Assembly (NCBI GenBank): GCA_001767455.1
Contig: MELC01000039.1
Coordinates: 62,001 to 126,000, forward strand
Direction: 5' to 3'
DNA: 64,000 nucleotides
Origin: Acidobacteria bacterium RIFCSPLOWO2_12_FULL_66_21
Lineage (GTDB): Bacteria > Acidobacteriota > Vicinamibacteria > Vicinamibacterales > 2-12-FULL-66-21
The notes beneath the pieces are model-generated. The model ran no database searches and was not told the origin of the DNA. It worked only from the letters and a program-made list of their open reading frames with translations. Position numbers and translations under genes: made by a program. Positions 62,629 through 64,000 of the stretch are shown here, one piece after another. The number at the start of each line of letters is the position of its first letter. Within the stretch, counting starts at the first letter, position 1.

Positions 62629-63324
62629 ATGAACAAGGTGCTGCCCAGCGCGGAAGCCGCCGTCGCGCTCATCCCAGACGGCGCGACCATCATGTTCGGC
62701 GGGTTCGGCCTCTGTGGAATTCCCGAGAACCTGATCCGGGCCCTGCACGATCGAGGCACGAAAGGGCTGACCGCCATCAGCAACAACGCCGGCGTCGACG
62801 AGTTCGGCCTGGGTATCCTGCTTCGCTCCCGCCAGATCAAGAAGATGATCTCCACCTATGTCGGCGAGAACAAGGAGTTCGAGCGCCAGTTTCTCAGCGG
62901 GGAGATCGAGGTGGAGCTGGTGCCGCAAGGCACGTTCGCCGAGCGGATTCGCGCCGGCGGCGCGGGCATCGGCGGGTTCTTCACCCCCACGGGATACGGC
63001 ACCCTGGTCGCTGAAGGCGCCGAGACGCGCATCATCGACGGGAAGCCGTACGTGTTCGCGACGCCGCTGCGGGCGGACTTCGCGCTCGTCAAGGCCTGGA
63101 GGGGGGACCGGGTCGGCAACCTCGTGTACCACCGCACGACGCGCAACTTCAACCCGATGATGGCCACGGCCGGGCGCGTCACGATTGCCGAAGTGGAACA
63201 CCTGGTGGAACCGGGGGAACTCGATCCGGACCACGTCGTCACGCCCGGCATCTTCGTCAAGCACGTCATTCAGGGCAACCACTATGACAAGCACATCGAA
63301 AAGCGGACCGTCCGACCCGCGTGA
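62629..63324 (+). CDS. 3-oxoacid CoA-transferase subunit A
   Basis: Alpha subunit of a class I CoA transferase (AtoD/ScoA type), 231 residues. It begins [20 protein letters not shown] then [19 protein letters not shown], with the typical glycine-rich CoA-binding loop, and has [19 protein letters not shown] and GSxxE-like downstream segments ([20 protein letters not shown] then [15 protein letters not shown]). It transfers CoA from succinyl- or acetyl-CoA to a short-chain acid. Upstream open codons start before the promoter region and are not used. Its end overlaps the start of subunit B by 41 bases. Confidence 0.94.
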   Translation: MNKVLPSAEAAVALIPDGATIMFGGFGLCGIPENLIRALHDRGTKGLTAISNNAGVDEFGLGILLRSRQIKKMISTYVGENKEFERQFLSGEIEVELVPQGTFAERIRAGGAGIGGFFTPTGYGTLVAEGAETRIIDGKPYVFATPLRADFALVKAWRGDRVGNLVYHRTTRNFNPMMATAGRVTIAEVEHLVEPGELDPDHVVTPGIFVKHVIQGNHYDKHIEKRTVRPA

Positions 63325-63958
63325 GCGCATCGTCAGGCGTGTCGCTCGTGAGCTGAAGGACGGCGACTACGTGAACCTCGGCATCGGCATGCCGACGCTG
63401 GTGGCCGGGTACGTGCCGCCCGGCGTCGATATCACGCTGCATGCCGAGAACGGCATGCTCGGCGTGGGGCCCTATCCGCTCGAGTCGGACGTCGATCCCG
63501 ACTTGATCAACGCGGGCAAGGAAACCGTCAGCGAGACGCCCGGGTGCTCGTACTTCAGCAGCGCCGATTCGTTTGCGATGATCCGGGGCGGCCACATCGA
63601 TGTGACGGTCCTTGGCGCGCTACAGGTGGACCAGGAGGGTAACCTCGCCAACTGGATGATCCCCGGCAAGATGGTCAAGGGCATGGGCGGCGCGATGGAT
63701 CTCGTCGCCGGGGCGAAGAAAGTGATCGTGGCCATGGAGCACACCACGCGCGATGGCGGGGCCAAGATCCTGAAGACGTGCACGCTGCCGCTCACGGGAC
63801 TCCACGTCGTCAACATGATTGTGACAGAGATGGCCGTCTTCGATATCACTCCGGCCGGGCTCATGCTGCGCGAGATTGCGGCGGACACGACCGTCGATGC
63901 CGTCAAAGCCGCCACCGACGCGGAATTGATCGTGGAAGGTACGCCCGGCGTCTTCTGA
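63284..63958 (+). CDS. 3-oxoacid CoA-transferase subunit B
   Basis: Beta subunit partner, 224 residues from the ATG at 63284. The catalytic glutamate that forms the glutamyl-CoA thioester is in [20 protein letters not shown] (about residue 53). It has [57 protein letters not shown] then [20 protein letters not shown], all standard for ScoB/AtoA. The long overlap with subunit A implies tight coupling. The substrate choice (acetoacetate versus butyrate) cannot be read from sequence. Confidence 0.94.
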   Translation: MTSTSKSGPSDPRERIVRRVARELKDGDYVNLGIGMPTLVAGYVPPGVDITLHAENGMLGVGPYPLESDVDPDLINAGKETVSETPGCSYFSSADSFAMIRGGHIDVTVLGALQVDQEGNLANWMIPGKMVKGMGGAMDLVAGAKKVIVAMEHTTRDGGAKILKTCTLPLTGLHVVNMIVTEMAVFDITPAGLMLREIAADTTVDAVKAATDAELIVEGTPGVF

Positions 63959-64000
63959 CCGGCTCTCACAGGAGCAGGAGAGGCCGTCACGAGAGTCAAA

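Noticed and set aside
61138-63330. 730-codon antisense frame across atoE and the CoA-transferase gene
   Set aside because: It spans two well-supported genes and the promoter between them; no domain is recognisable.

Overview
The window reads as a GC-rich chromosomal segment of an Acidobacteriota bacterium, most likely of the Vicinamibacteria type. The clues are two PadR/ADOP-style orphan MacB/FtsX permease loci (acidobacterial duplicated orphan permease), many secreted proteins built of carboxypeptidase-regulatory-like beta-sandwich domains, ECF sigma/anti-sigma pairs, and intergenic spaces filled with short-word inverted repeats. No rRNA, tRNA, CRISPR array, transposase or phage gene was seen. 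The assignment is inferred from gene families, not from a marker gene.

Layout. 1-4340: membrane acyltransferase (cut by the window edge) divergent from ferrochelatase, a P1 peptidase and a sodium:solute symporter. 4616-6460: first secreted beta-sandwich paralogue. 6500-13422: terC, then a proteostasis block hspR-cbpA-clpB-ftsH behind a promoter that carries a HAIR-type HspR operator. 13508-23565: five tightly packed ORFs holding six more modules of the same secreted family; the last ORF is two modules joined by loss of a stop codon. 23649-29126: rho, a radical SAM enzyme of the AmmeMemoRadiSam type, a CoA-binding protein, a RES/Xre toxin-antitoxin pair and a DsbA-like lipoprotein. 29243-37123: three MacB/FtsX permease loci (one frameshifted and deleted, one intact with its PadR regulator, one lacking the central membrane block) with a HicAB pair between them. 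37210-43385: glcD-like oxidase, aminotransferase, coaD, rsmD, recG on the minus strand. 43392-49103: secreted hypothetical protein, ECF sigma operon 1, divergent lexA, a DUF3467 protein, ECF sigma operon 2. 49242-57505: nth, a small zincin, ksgA, RNase J, ftsK and an AMIN-domain cell-wall amidase. 57553-63958: small membrane protein, pepA, a JAMM protease, thiolase, short-chain fatty acid transporter AtoE and the two CoA-transferase subunits.

How genes work together. HspR-CbpA-ClpB-FtsH is a heat-shock/protein quality-control unit. Thiolase, AtoE and AtoDA together give uptake, CoA activation and cleavage of short-chain (acetoacetyl/butyryl type) acids. Nth, RecG, LexA and FtsK are general DNA repair and segregation genes. 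The most distinctive element is the array of secreted five-domain beta-sandwich proteins. I cannot assign it a function, but its organisation (ATGA-coupled tandem paralogues, a conserved C-terminal signature, an ongoing fusion) makes it the best candidate in the window for an undescribed system.
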